The position numbers and the translations under genes are program-made. DNA of 64,000 nt from Trochalopteron elliotii (taxonomy: Eukaryota > Chordata > Aves > Passeriformes > Leiothrichidae), in assembly GCA_024734555.1 (NCBI GenBank), contig JANPWX010000557.1, forward strand, positions 933,142 through 997,141, in the 5' to 3' direction. This document shows positions 39,513-50,870 of this stretch, one piece after another; the first letter of the stretch is position 1, and every line of letters begins with the position of its first letter. Below the pieces are notes generated by a model. It was given only the letters and a program-made list of their open reading frames with translations, was not told the origin of the DNA and did no database searches.

Positions 39513-40066
39513 ATCCTTTCTTCTGTGGTCTTCTTCCTTATTGGGTTGTGTTGGAAGTCCCTTTCTTTGAATAACACTATAAATGTCCCTTTCAGGAGGG
39601 GCAGATACTTCAAAAGTTCAATAATCTTTTAGTGGGGAGGTTATCTATCCTCCACTACAGAACTAGAGCAGCCAAAATTTATCCTGCCTTAGATTAGGGC
39701 CTGGGTCTAACCTGTTTCCTTAAGTCAAATATCCTTGGTCCTTCCACAGATCCACAGATTGGGTAGTGGAAAATGTTTAATTCATTTTCAATTTTCTGAT
39801 ATTACCACCTCTTCGAGTTCTTACGTTGCTGATGAAATTTTTTCTTTAAAAAACAATCAAAGCAAAAAATGAAACAAAAACAGTCTGCAAGGCAATTCAG
39901 GCTAAAACTTAAATAAAATTCAGCCTCTGAAGTTTTGCATCCACAGCAAAAGGTGGTAACAAATCTGATGTATGACAGGTTCATGAAGGAGAAATACAAC
40001 TATAAGGGCACAGTGCTGTGCCCTCCTAGGCAAGATGCCTCAAACAGCTGCCTGATCCCATGTACA

Positions 40067-40097
40067 GAGGCTTGATGGACCAGGTCCATCAAGCTTC
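40067..40097. repeat. 14-base inverted repeat with 3-base spacer
   Basis: 'gaggcttgatggac' (40067-40080) and 'gtccatcaagcttc' (40084-40097) are reverse complements except for one G:T position, separated by 'cag'. The inner 11 pairs are perfect. It could form a tight hairpin in RNA or a small cruciform in DNA. No gene or transcription unit is visible around it. Confidence 0.85.
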
Positions 40098-41330
40098 ATC
40101 CATGTATCCAGGCTAACTCACATCCTAATAGCTCTGCTGTGCTCAGTGAGGAAGTGGTGACATGGCTACAGAATCAGAGACATTCTCCAAGCTACCTGCT
40201 TGTCCTTGCCAGCAGATCAGATTTGGGAAAAGATGCACTCCACTTCCCCTGTTCCTGTACCTGCTGTATGAAGACTTAGCTGCTCAGGTTTAAGAGCTCA
40301 CATAATGCTATTTGCCAAATCATGGCTAAATTCCAGATTCAAATCTATAAAAATCATGTGATGTTCTATCAAAATTTCTAGCACCTACCTTAAGTCTACC
40401 CCAAGCCCCTGGCTTCTCTTCCTTCTACAGAGCATTCCCACCCAGGCTCCAGGCATGATGGGTAGCTTCCCTCTCCCTTATCTCATCCCTACAACACCAA
40501 GGCATGAGGAGGGGCTGGAAGGGGAGGGAAGAAGATGCCTGTAGTGCCTGTAAAGTTGAAGATAACATTTAAGCTTTGTTACACCAATGAGGCTGCGTTA
40601 AGCTCCCACGACCTTGAGCGAGAGCTGCAGTTTGGGTCCTCTCCTAAAGACTGTAATAAAGGGAAAAATTGTTTCAATACAAAATAAGAATTTGGGACAT
40701 TGTTCCTGCCTATATCGAGCTTAAGTCGAATATTCTGTGTCCTCAAATCTGACTGATTAATAATTAGAATGAGAAATTCTGTCTTTACTCTAATGTGTTT
40801 AGGAAAACTGATGGATTTAATTTTTTTTATCAGCCAAAAATAAGAAAAATGTAATCTTTCTTAAATTATCTAATACAACACTGCAGAATAATTAGTTTCT
40901 ATGAAAACAGACATAATGGGACTGAATAATAAATCACTTTCTGTTTTGTATCTGTCTGTCTGATGGAGGAGAGATTTACTATACAGTGTAGTGCATGATG
41001 CTGTAGGAAATACCAGGCAATGGAAGAAATCTAAAAGAGGATAAAGTATTTCCAGCTGTGCAATATAAAGGAGCATTTCATCTTGTGACAAAGCCTCAGG
41101 GATAGGTCCAAATAATTATCAGACAAAAGGCATCTCCTCATAGGATGCCAACTTGCCAAAATATGTTGGCCCCTAAAACTCGGATTCTGCATCTTCCATG
41201 GCCATTTATTTCAGTAGACCTGTGTACCTCCAGAGTTTTCCTCTGCCCTTTTCTTCCTTCTCTTTTGGTGCCTTAGACACACTAATGCTGAAAGGGGCTC
41301 CAGGTCCTTCTCACTGAGCAGTGCAATCCA
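40098..41330. other. Non-coding stretch, nothing recognised
   Basis: AT-rich DNA. A segment at about 40550-40690, with several CpGs and 'ctgtaataaaggga', has a vague LTR/U5 look, but nothing firm supports a mobile-element call. Confidence 0.4.
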
Positions 41331-41334
41331 CATT

Positions 41335-41440
41335 TTGTATCTGGACAAGCCAAGACACAGGGAGATATATTGGCACAGCCAAGGCCACATGACAGGCTGT
41401 GAGATGCCTGAGCCTGGATCAGAATAAAGTTCACTGCCAA
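41335..41440 (-). repeat. MIR-like relic
   Basis: 'aagccaagacacagggagat' followed by 'cacagccaaggccacatgac', 'aggctgtgag' and 'gagcctggatcagaataa' corresponds to the reverse complement of MIR: 'gaaactgaggcacagagagg', 'ttgcccaaggtcacacagc', 'gtggcagagccgggattcga'. Minus orientation, clear landmark order. Confidence 0.65.
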
Positions 41441-42274
41441 CAGACTTACCCCAAAGCTCTCTTAATTGAATTGCAAGGAATAATTCAAATCTCAGGAGCA
41501 AGTTGGATTGCCCAGCTGCCATAGCTCTATTTTACTTCTTCTGAATCATATTTTTTCTTAGTTTTCTTCTAGGAAAGGAACCAAAATGAAAGCAAGTAGG
41601 TTGATACCTTGACTCTTATCCAGGTACACTCATGTGGTGTCCAAAACAGGCTTGTTGCTGAGCATTATCATCCTGCTGCTTTCATTGTCTGCTGCTAGAA
41701 CATCATCTCTGTGCTGATTCCATTTTGACTTGACTCCAAAGCCACGATTTAGTCTGACTCCTTTTCACTTTACAGGTGAGTCCATGCTGATTTACACTGC
41801 CACACCACAACAGAATTTATTCCTGTGGGTTTAGTTAGTACTTCCACAAAGAATATTTTTCTTTGGTCTTGGCTTCAGCTTCCCTTCTTGGAAATTCTTT
41901 TGAGTCAAAAACATGTTTGAAAAAGCAATATTTCCACAGTGCTTATGACCTGAAATACAGTCACATGGAGGAGGCTGTCCTGTTAGATTCAAATGCATGA
42001 CCTTCCCTAGCCAATTTGACTCAATTCATATGGAAAGTTCAAAGGTCTGTGTAATTCTGTAATTCTTGCTGACTTCTTTGGAATGCAATTCATGGTACAT
42101 CTAACTTTTGTTTGCTAATGGTAAATGGTCTCCAGGTCATTCTCCTGATAGTAGGACATCTGAGAGTCCTTCCTTCTCCATGAGTCGTTAATGCACTATA
42201 CACAGTTCATAGTGATCCTCAGGAATAAAACCAGTTAAATCTCTGCTTTTCAGACCACAGTATTTCCACAGGAG

Positions 42275-42528
42275 TTTTTTTGTTTGTTTTTTGTTTGTTT
42301 TGGGTTTTTTTGGGGGGGTGTTTGTGGGTTTTTTTTGTTTGTTTGTTTGTTTTTTGTTTTTTGTTTTTTGTTTTTGTTTTTGTTTTTGTTTTTGTTGGTT
42401 TGGTTTGGTTTGGTTTGGTTTTTTTGTTTGTTTTTGTTTTGTTTTGTTTGGGGGGGTTTTGGGGGCGTGTGGGGTTTGTTTGTTTGTTTGTTTGTTTTGT
42501 TCTTCTGGGATTTTTGGGGTTTTTTTTT
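42275..42528. repeat. T/G-rich low-complexity tract (TTTTTG/TTTG/GGTTT units)
   Basis: About 254 bases built almost wholly of T and G on the plus strand, cycling through TTTG, TTTTTG and GGTTT units with G runs of up to seven. Long open frames occur in all three plus phases (Phe/Val/Leu/Gly-rich) and on the minus strand (Lys/Gln/Thr/Asn/Pro-rich). They are by-products of the missing A and C, not genes. Confidence 0.95.
42450..42474 (+). other. G-quadruplex-like cluster
   Basis: Within the T/G tract there is a G7 run (42450-42456), TTTT, G5 (42461-42465), CGTGT, then G4 (42471-42474). Splitting the G7 run gives four G-tracts of at least three with loops of 1, 4 and 5 bases, which meets the usual quadruplex pattern on the plus strand. 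Confidence 0.6.
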
Positions 42529-43950
42529 AAGAAGGACTTTACCAAGAGCTGATAGGCAGTGTGCTCTGTAGTGGAGCACGACATCTGCTTAGCAGCACAC
42601 AGCAGCAATACACAACAGTTTAGGTCTAGGAAGAAGAAACGAGCCACCTGACCAAAACCAAAGTGTGAACCTAAGTAGATAAAAGAAATATTCAGAACAT
42701 ATCCAGGTATACATTGCTTTAAGAATTAATAGAGGTACCTTATTTCTTAGCTATGAGACCTCTCTCTAATAATAGATTACCCTCTACAGATCAGCTTTGG
42801 CTTCTGTTCCATACAGATTCATGCAGGCCTAATCCTGCATTATCAACCTGAATTCCACTATAAAGTACTTTTTTCCCTACACTTTTGGCATGCCACAGCC
42901 CAAATCTTTCCCATTTGCAAGGTCATCTGAGATTTACAGTTTAAAGAGTTACAAACATCAACAAGTTTCCTTAGTAAATAACAAGCACAGTGACTTGTTC
43001 ATGACACCTCTGTGAAAAAACTTATATATTGCCTGTAAATGCCAGAAAAAGTGAGGCAAATGGGGACCGTGCAATGATCACACCTAGACAGAAATGCCAT
43101 CTCCAGGTCAGTATCCAACACTCCCCTCTACTGGATAAAGCCCAGACAAATAAAGTGTTTTGCAGGTGCAGCACAGTCTGACTTGGTACTTTTGCAGCAT
43201 CAAGCAAGCACCCCTCTTGCTGTACTTCTGCCTTTTTCTGTACACAGGATCTTGAGGCACCCAAGCTGGTAGGGATTCACTTGTAACCTGTTTCACGTGA
43301 CACTTGTCCAGTGTGAAATACAGTGGCTGGGAGACACTTTTCAGAATGGCTTGTTCATTTTCTCACACCCAGCAGGGTCACTCCTGGCCCAGACTTGGAC
43401 TTGTTTACTCTTTCAGCTGTTCCCTACTGCAGGTAGCTGTTCTCAAGCTGCCACAATCAGTGTCACAGGAAAATTGCCACATAACATATGTGACAAGTCA
43501 CACCTACACTGCACAAAAGGGAAGATGATGCAGCGATGTGTCACATGGATCATATTCGTGTATCACCCAACATGTACAGTTCATGGAAACTCACATCTCT
43601 TCATCAGCTGAAGGAAATGATAAATTACAGAGCAGGCAGGCTGAGGAACTGACAGGCTGTGACAGTGGGCAGCCCATTCCCAGGGCACAAAACCAATACC
43701 TACCTTCCCCTACCAAGTCTATATACTTGCATATATAGGTGGAATCACTACCTGTAGGTTGTGCAGATTATAAACATCTCAGAGAACATTTCCAGGTATC
43801 CATATCTGCAGGTTGTCCTTCCCTCCCTCTGTAGGTAACTCTCTGCTCTGCTGTCTCTTGAGCAATTCTCCCAGTGAAGTGGAACTGCTAGAAGAGGTTG
43901 CCAAGCAGGCTGAGGAATCAGTTACTGCCAAAGGTACAAGCCCAAAACTT
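42529..43950. other. Non-coding stretch with one weak exon-like ORF
   Basis: Mostly unique DNA. At 43835-43933 a pyrimidine-rich acceptor-like site precedes, and a GT donor-like site follows, a 33-codon open segment. Read from one internal position it is rich in Glu and Leu. No homology can be asserted, so it is listed as a finding rather than as a CDS. Confidence 0.4.
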
Positions 43951-43954
43951 CAGT

Positions 43955-44140
43955 GCCAGATCCAACTCCCTTCTCTGCCACTGTCTGTATGTACTTTGGT
44001 ACAAGTCATCTGGACTCTCTAAGCTTCAGTTCTCCCTCTGTTAAATAAAACAGCAAAACTGTCCTGCCAAATGAAGTATCATGAGAATAAGTATGATAAA
44101 CAATGCAAGCACTCAGATATGCTAAGGTACACTGATGCGT
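43955..44140 (+). repeat. MIR/CORE-SINE-like relic
   Basis: 'tctctgccactgtctgtatg', 'ggtacaagtcatctggactc', 'tctaagcttcagttctccct', 'ctgttaaataaaacag' and 'aatgcaagcactcagatatg' follow the order of a MIR-type SINE of amniotes: tRNA-derived head, 'ggcaagtcacttagcctctc', 'cagtttccccatctgtaaa', then the tail with 'gtgctcagata'. Plus orientation. Confidence 0.6.
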
Positions 44141-44454
44141 TCTACCTTAACAATCTTAAAAAGACTAATAAGGGCTTTATGAAGCCCCTGATGAAATCAA
44201 TAAATTGATGTCTGTGGATTTTAGCAGGCAGGGGGCAATTCCCTGTGAGGGAACAGGTGATGTCTTCATTGCCAGTATAGCCAAGTTTGCTGTTACACTT
44301 GTCCCTTGCACTTTGCTCTTCCCAACACACATAGCTTAAAATGTAGGAAGGATCTCAATCACTGACAGCTTTGAGCATAGAATTAGGTAGCTATATCAAG
44401 AAGGTAAAATAAGCTGCAAGCAGCAAATAGAGGAAAGACAATACCAAGCTGGGA

Positions 44455-44640
44455 CAAGGGAGGTTTGAGTTCAGTTCTTGGCTCATTCACAGATTCCCTG
44501 CATTATCTTTGCTGAGACATTTAGTTTCAGTATGCATCAACTTCTCATCTGCAAGCCGAAGAAGAATAATCATTCCCCTGCCCTTGCTTTCTAATTAAAT
44601 TGTAAGCTCTTGAGGCTGAAGTTTCCACTTATTGTTGAAC
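44455..44640 (+). repeat. MIR/L3-like relic
   Basis: 'gagttcagttcttggctcat', 'cacagattccctgcattatc', 'gctgagacatttagtttcag' and 'atcaacttctcatctgcaag' resemble the MIR series. The trailing 'attgtaagctcttgaggctg' is a common tail of old CORE/L3-type repeats ('gtaagctctttggggcagg'). Plus orientation, diverged. It sits about 300 bases after another relic in the same orientation. Confidence 0.55.
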
Positions 44641-47290
44641 ACTCTACATCAGCCGTGAAATGTTTCTCTAAATTGCAGAAAAACTGTTACAGATGCAGAA
44701 TATCTCTACTGTTTGTAAACAGTCTAGCCTGGGTCTGGAATAGCCATGCACATTGAGCACAGCCAATGAGCTCCACTGGACCCTGTCACAGGCACAGCAG
44801 CTGAAGCAGAGCATTGTATTAAGAAAGCAAGATCCTTTGAGCAGTAGATTGTCCCTGCATATTTGCATAGAGCTGTGCCCTGCTAAATGGAATCCCCTGG
44901 ACACAGATGTACTTGAGAGGTCAGTGAATGCAGCAGTGTTGGAGCAGCTCTGTGAAAGTCAGCTCATATCCAGAAGCAATGGTGTTATTTAGTTATTTCC
45001 AATGTCTGGAGCACTCCAGCCCTCTCTTATCCCTGATGAAGAAGATGTGATTACATGTACATAGAGTGTGAGCCCTGAGCCCCACCAGGATGTTCAGGAA
45101 ATGTTGAAGTAAAGGTAACAATGACTATAGAGAAACTCCCTCAGACAGGGTTAATCTCAATCTGATGACAGTACTGAGACACACGTCACCCAAATATTCT
45201 ATTCTCATTTTCTTTCTGTCTCCCAGAGACTCTTTCAGATTCTCCTCTTCTGACAGGGAGAGGTAGCAGAGCTCAAGGAGAACGTATTTGCTAACAACCA
45301 TATAGAACCAAGGAGCCACATCTCCACAATGGATTCAAGACCAGCCCATCTAGTTCCTAAAGAGGGGCTGCATGAAGAGAAAGTAGGTGAAGGTTGAAAT
45401 GCATCCTGTATGAGTACAGGGTAAATAATGAACACAATGCCATTCCTATTCCTCTAGCATAAGAGATACCAGAACAAAGAAATGGTTTCTGTGGGTGGGT
45501 TGAATTTTTTAACAAGTTACTATGTGGCTATTGTTTCAGATTTGGGGTGTTTATCTTGCAAGGTTTGTTGCAAACACTGTAATTTTCCAGCAGCCAGGTC
45601 CATTGAAGACAATAGTACTAATAGTACTAATAATGTGACATCATTACTTTTGTTCCATAGCAACATTTCCCCCACCCCTTACACAACAGTTTATAAGTCT
45701 GCATTTTACAGCACTATAAAACTCCTCCAGCTGTTATAAATATATTGTTTTAAGCACTTGCATTTGAAAAAACAAAACAGAAAAATACCACTGAAAAGTT
45801 CAATGCTTTTTCTTCTCTGCATTCAATTGTATTAACTTTTTCCCTGCTGGTCTCCCAGAACCACTGCTGGGCTGGCAGATTTCCACAGAAACCAGGGGAA
45901 CGCTCAAGACTCAGGCAGGTTGTTTGCTGGCACAGAGCAACTATTTTGCTATGAGAGATGTTCAGTGGGGCTGAACCTGTACCAAAAGGATACATCTAGC
46001 TTGTTTGCCAACATAATGTGTACACACCATCTAATTGGATCCAGGGCCATTGGCAATGGACTTGCAGAAGTGGAATTCATCATGGTACTGTAATATGGGA
46101 CAATAGTCGTTGGTAGAGTTGCTTCCTATCTGCAGAGAAAGGGACTGGTGTTGTGGCTATTGGCTATAACTACACTTTATGTCCCAACAAAGTTCTCAGC
46201 AAAGCACTTAATCCCACCAGAAATCTTTAATTTTATCAATTGTTAGGTAGGACAAATCCTCACCACAGGTGTAGCTGTAGGTGGGACATTCCTTCACTGA
46301 AGCAGGAAAGAGGCAGAGGCAGTGGCACAGTTCCAGTTCTTACCTAAGGAGTGCAGAGGCACTACAAAGGCAGGGAGTTTGGACTGCCTCATCTCTTGGC
46401 AATCCACTTGGTTTTAGTGATACTTGTGTTAAAAGGCCTCTGTTGTTTTGGATATGTTGGTTCAAGCAGTGTCTATAAAATGATGAATTAAATATGCAGT
46501 ATTTGAAACCAAAAGAAGTTCTCCACCAATTTAAATTCGGGAAAGACACTGCAAGTCTGACAAACACCCATGGAGTCTCTTTTAGGAATCCAAGAAGAGG
46601 CAAACCTCAGCCTGAACCTTCTTCTATTTTGTGGGAACAGAAATGACTGTGGTCCTCAATCACCAGTACCTCCCACAGTGAGGAGATAGTGAAGAATGTT
46701 GTCTTCTTGTTGCTTCTGCTTTAATTGAAGCACTCCAGAGCAGTGTCTGCCTCTCACTCTGTACATTGATGGGTGTTCTCAGAGCCGTGATTCTACTAAA
46801 AAGTGTAAAGCTGTTGCTAGAACAGAAGTAAAACCAGTATTAACTAATTGCAGGTGAGTTCTACCTCAGGCATGCTCTAAGATGGGAGCCTTATTTTACT
46901 GGGCTGTGGATTTCACCATCACAAATGCAGCTTCAGATTTTTTCCTTTTTATACATGCTACTTATTATTTATATTTTCCTTGCCAGTGCTTGAAGCCATC
47001 ATGACAGTGTATTGAGTAATGACAGGATAATTGTTTGTTTTATTGATCATTATAAACCATTCTGCATTTCTACATGATTTATAGTGTTTTAAATGCTCTC
47101 TCCTTTCCTCTCCATTCCCCTGGCATCAGGGCAGCTAAGTGGATCAAAAGCCCACTGGCTACAAGAAATCCAATTAACAATGACAAAAAAAGGAAAAAAA
47201 CTTTGGAAATAAATGAGTCCTTACACCATTTAGTTGATGGTTCCCATTTCATCCTTTCACATAGAAAAATGTAAAGCAGTTAGAATTGTG
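44641..47290. other. Non-coding stretch, nothing recognised
   Basis: AT-rich DNA with short ORFs only. A small 'aatagtact' near-repeat lies at about 45612-45632. No repeat family or gene was identified. Confidence 0.5.
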
Positions 47291-47291
47291 A

Positions 47292-47365
47292 AGAAAGGAA
47301 AGAAAGGAAAGTGCAGGGGAGGGAAGAAGGGAAGGGAGGGAGGGAGGGAGGGAGGGAGGGAGGGA
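47292..47365. repeat. GAAAG/GGGA microsatellite adjoining the gap
   Basis: Purine-only simple repeat, apart from a short 'gtgc' interruption. It starts as GAAAG units ('agaaaggaaagaaaggaaag') and becomes regular GGGA units up to the gap edge at 47365. The array runs directly into unknown bases, so its true length is not known. Confidence 0.93.
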
Positions 47366-47765
47366 NNNNNNNNNNNNNNNNNNNNNNNNNNNNNNNNNNN
47401 NNNNNNNNNNNNNNNNNNNNNNNNNNNNNNNNNNNNNNNNNNNNNNNNNNNNNNNNNNNNNNNNNNNNNNNNNNNNNNNNNNNNNNNNNNNNNNNNNNNN
47501 NNNNNNNNNNNNNNNNNNNNNNNNNNNNNNNNNNNNNNNNNNNNNNNNNNNNNNNNNNNNNNNNNNNNNNNNNNNNNNNNNNNNNNNNNNNNNNNNNNNN
47601 NNNNNNNNNNNNNNNNNNNNNNNNNNNNNNNNNNNNNNNNNNNNNNNNNNNNNNNNNNNNNNNNNNNNNNNNNNNNNNNNNNNNNNNNNNNNNNNNNNNN
47701 NNNNNNNNNNNNNNNNNNNNNNNNNNNNNNNNNNNNNNNNNNNNNNNNNNNNNNNNNNNNNNNNN
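47366..47765. other. Assembly gap (400 N)
   Basis: Exactly 400 unknown bases. The two ORFs that run through this interval are meaningless. The missing sequence probably includes more of the adjoining purine microsatellite, a typical cause of short-read breaks. This is inference. Confidence 0.99.
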
Positions 47766-50056
47766 TTACCTGACTTCTACTTGGAAATACCTGAAGAGAC
47801 AGGAATTAGCTCATTTACATACTTGAAAAGTCACAAGAGTATTTTGGGGCTGTTGAGAAAACCACTAGAAACTGGAGAGAGTGCTGGAAGAGGTCCCTTA
47901 CCCACTTTAATCTTTATCTCTGAATTTATAAGGAGATACTCACTGGAATTTTTATCTGTCCTTTCAGCAAATTGATTAGGAGAGAGCAGAGGAGGGGAAG
48001 GGAGGTAAGTTGCCCCTTGGCCATCTTTGCAGGTTACTGAACCAGTGGGTAATGGCTCAGTGGGTAACCAGAAATCCAGTAATGCAGAAGAGTCAGGCAG
48101 GGGAGAAGTCCTTGGAAGGGCCCTTTATCCACCTGATGGAGCAGGGGCACTCCTGAGCCAGTTCCTCTCTTCAGGTATGACTACAATGCAATCAGGAATG
48201 TGATTGCAGCACATACCGGCATCCTTCAGCTACTTCAGATTTAGAGAGCAATGCTTACCCTGTGCACCATCTCTTTATTTATTAAAGACAGGAGCCCCTG
48301 TGAAAAGCCAGCATTGTGCCCCCATTGTTACTGCCATCTGGTTGAACACCTCGACACCACTGTCAGAAAGCAGGGAAGAAATTCTGGATGGAGCCCATAT
48401 ATTCAAAACATACATTGAAATTACAAAAATAAAACCATATCATCATGCTCATTTGGCCCTCCAGGACTGGTCATCTTGGCCTGCCATATATATACATAGA
48501 CACTGGCTCATTTTGAAAATAGCTCACAACTCCCAATCACCCTCATATTCAGGATGAACATCTCTTCACATGGGTTTACTGACAGCTCTGAATGAAACCC
48601 CAGTTCCTCTCTAGTAAATGTGATCAAACTCCGTCCCGATTTTTCATGTTCTTTTACATTCAAAATCAACTTTTCTCTTCCTCAACGTTTACTTTTTTAT
48701 CCACAAGATACAGGCATGACATAATCAAGAAATCCAAACTCTGTGTGCCTGACAGAAGATTTTCTCTGAAATACAGAACTACTTTATAGCAATCAATAAA
48801 GCACTAGAGTAAACCCATGCCTTCAGTGGAAATTCCTCCAGCTGAAACTCAGCTTGGCGTCATCTAAGGTGCCATCACTGGAGGACTTAACAATACACAT
48901 CAGAGAAGAAATGGTTCTGTTATCAGTGCACCAAATGCTTTTGTCTCTGGTTGCCTTTGAAAACTCCAATCTGATAAGTATTCCCTGTCTGTTACCACCT
49001 CCTTACCCAGGAATAGAAAAGACAAAATATGATTTTGAAATCTTACAGAACAAACGTATCTGCAAAGTCTGCCTATTTAGTACATGTCAGACTTCCCAGG
49101 AAAGTGAGTTGATGCTATCAAATGGGAATAAGATTTGGAGGGGAGGGTCCCAAACATAGAAGTCTTCTCCAGTTCATTCTGTTGGGTTATGTAGAAGAAC
49201 ACCAGAGTCATAAAGAAGTCTCTGGAAACAGCACAAATCAAATGCTGTTTCTTCGAACTCAGTGGAAGGGAAATTTCAGTCCCTTGAATGGTTTCATAAT
49301 GCATCAGGGCACATCACAAGCGAAGGAAACAGTCTAACAGAATTGCATTAATTTTCATGAACCCAACAGCCCTGGAAAATCATGAAAACTGCAACATAAT
49401 GAAAGCCTGGAAGGGAAAAACCTGCCCTCTTCTCCACTGCTGGAGAATCTGAATGCAGATTCCATCAAAGGAGAGAGCCTGAGAATCCATAGCAGGAATA
49501 AAAATCAACCCTTTTGCTCATGGGACTGCAGGGTTGAGGAGTCATCGTTCTCCCAGTTACTCGTCTGTCAAAAGAGATAAACTCCTGTATGAGGGCTGCC
49601 CATCTCTATGCAATTAGACCTTAGCACTCTGCATGACACAATGAACTGCTGCCAGCAGGAATTAAAGAAGACATTTTCTTCTGTCTTCACAGTATTTATC
49701 TTCTGCCCTCCTTTCTCAGGCCCTGTCTCACAGATTTTAGTAGAAATGTATTGGATTGATAATGTCCTAAATGGATCAATGAAGCTCCCAACAAAACAAA
49801 CAAAAATAGTTTCTTGCTCTTATGTGAAGTGAAAATCAACCCCAAGTGCAAACCCCTGTCAGACTGTGTAAATGAGCTTATCCTTTCAGATATTTCAATC
49901 TCCTGCATTTTACTCAAAAGTTGGACCTCAACACAAAAAGCAGGAGTTGTCTACATATTACTACTATTGTTACTGAACAGAAGGATAACTTAATTCTCAA
50001 AACTATCCCAAGTACTTCATGCCTACTTCATGCTACTGCATTTTGATGAAGCCACA
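47766..50056. other. Non-coding stretch, nothing recognised
   Basis: ORFs up to 117 codons (48204-48557 plus) without domains. A weak MIR-like trace may exist near 49548-49640 ('cccagttactcgtctgtcaa'), but too little matches to call it. Confidence 0.45.
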
Positions 50057-50089
50057 CCACAGAATGTAAACATAGGTTACATTCTGTGG
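50057..50089. repeat. Perfect 13-base inverted repeat with 7-base loop
   Basis: 'ccacagaatgtaa' (50057-50069) and 'ttacattctgtgg' (50077-50089) are exact reverse complements around 'acatagg'. By a rough estimate, a perfect 13-base stem with a short loop is expected far less than once by chance in 64 kb. The stem is too short for a typical microRNA precursor. No neighbouring gene explains it. Confidence 0.92.
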
Positions 50090-50799
50090 GGCCAAAAAGG
50101 TACCTTGCTTTCATTCCTACCTTTGCTGGCTGTGAAGCAGACAGCAGTTTGCTAACAGCAGTTGCTCTTCCAGGAGCTTTGCTGACATCATCTCCAATGC
50201 CAGGGAACAAACAAAGCTCTTTTACCAGGATAAAAAGCACAACATGCATTGAGGTGGTTGTTGTTAAACAAAAATAACCAAGCTAATTTCAGCTCCATGT
50301 AAAAGCATGGGAAATAATCATTGCTCAGTGAATGGGAAAAGGACAAAATCTGTACAGAGTGAACCATTTGCAGGGTTGTGAGAGACTTCTACAAGCCATG
50401 AGTACTGAAACTATTTTTAATATTATTCAACAGTGCCATTTAAATATCTATTGCCCCCTAGTACAAGGTTTTGGAAACCTTTCAATTTTAAGAATTTCTA
50501 TATATGTATATCTTTTTCATTTTCTCACTTTCATCTCTTATACAATAAACATTTACAATTAAACAAAATTATAATTTATAAAGCCTTGTTTGACCAGGTG
50601 ACTTACTCCCCTCAGTAGACCAACCCCCTTGGAAGCACAGTGAGAACAGCTGATCAACACTGAACTGAGTACTGGACAATTAGAGAGGAAGAAACATCAC
50701 CAATTTAACTGCCATAGTAAAAATTTTGCAGATGTGCAAGTCAAACACAGATAAATTAACAGTCTTCCTCCAGTTTGTCTAAAGTGCCAGTCAGGGAGA

Positions 50800-50870
50800 A
50801 AGGATTGAAGCCACAGTTACTAAGCCACTGTCCCACGCCTTAACCACAAAACCATTGTTTTTGAGATTTA
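50800..50870 (-). repeat. Possible MIR-like relic (head only)
   Basis: 'gccactgtcccacgccttaa' followed by 'ccacaaaaccattg' resembles the reverse-complemented head of an old tRNA-derived SINE ('gactcccagtcccgtgctct', 'taaccactagaccat'). Only the head is recognisable, so this is a weak call. Confidence 0.35.

Noticed and set aside
40550..40700. LTR/U5-like stretch with 'gtaataaaggg'
   Set aside because: No TATA element, ends or repeat evidence could be shown.
42219..42647. 142-codon Lys/Thr/Asn-rich minus ORF and Phe/Val-rich plus ORFs
   Set aside because: Created by the T/G low-complexity tract; all phases are open.
47234..47826. Two ORFs of 171-179 codons
   Set aside because: They run through 400 unknown bases and a GGGA microsatellite, so the translation has no meaning.
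49548..49640. Possible MIR trace 'cccagttactcgtctgtcaa'
   Set aside because: Too short and diverged to separate from chance by eye.
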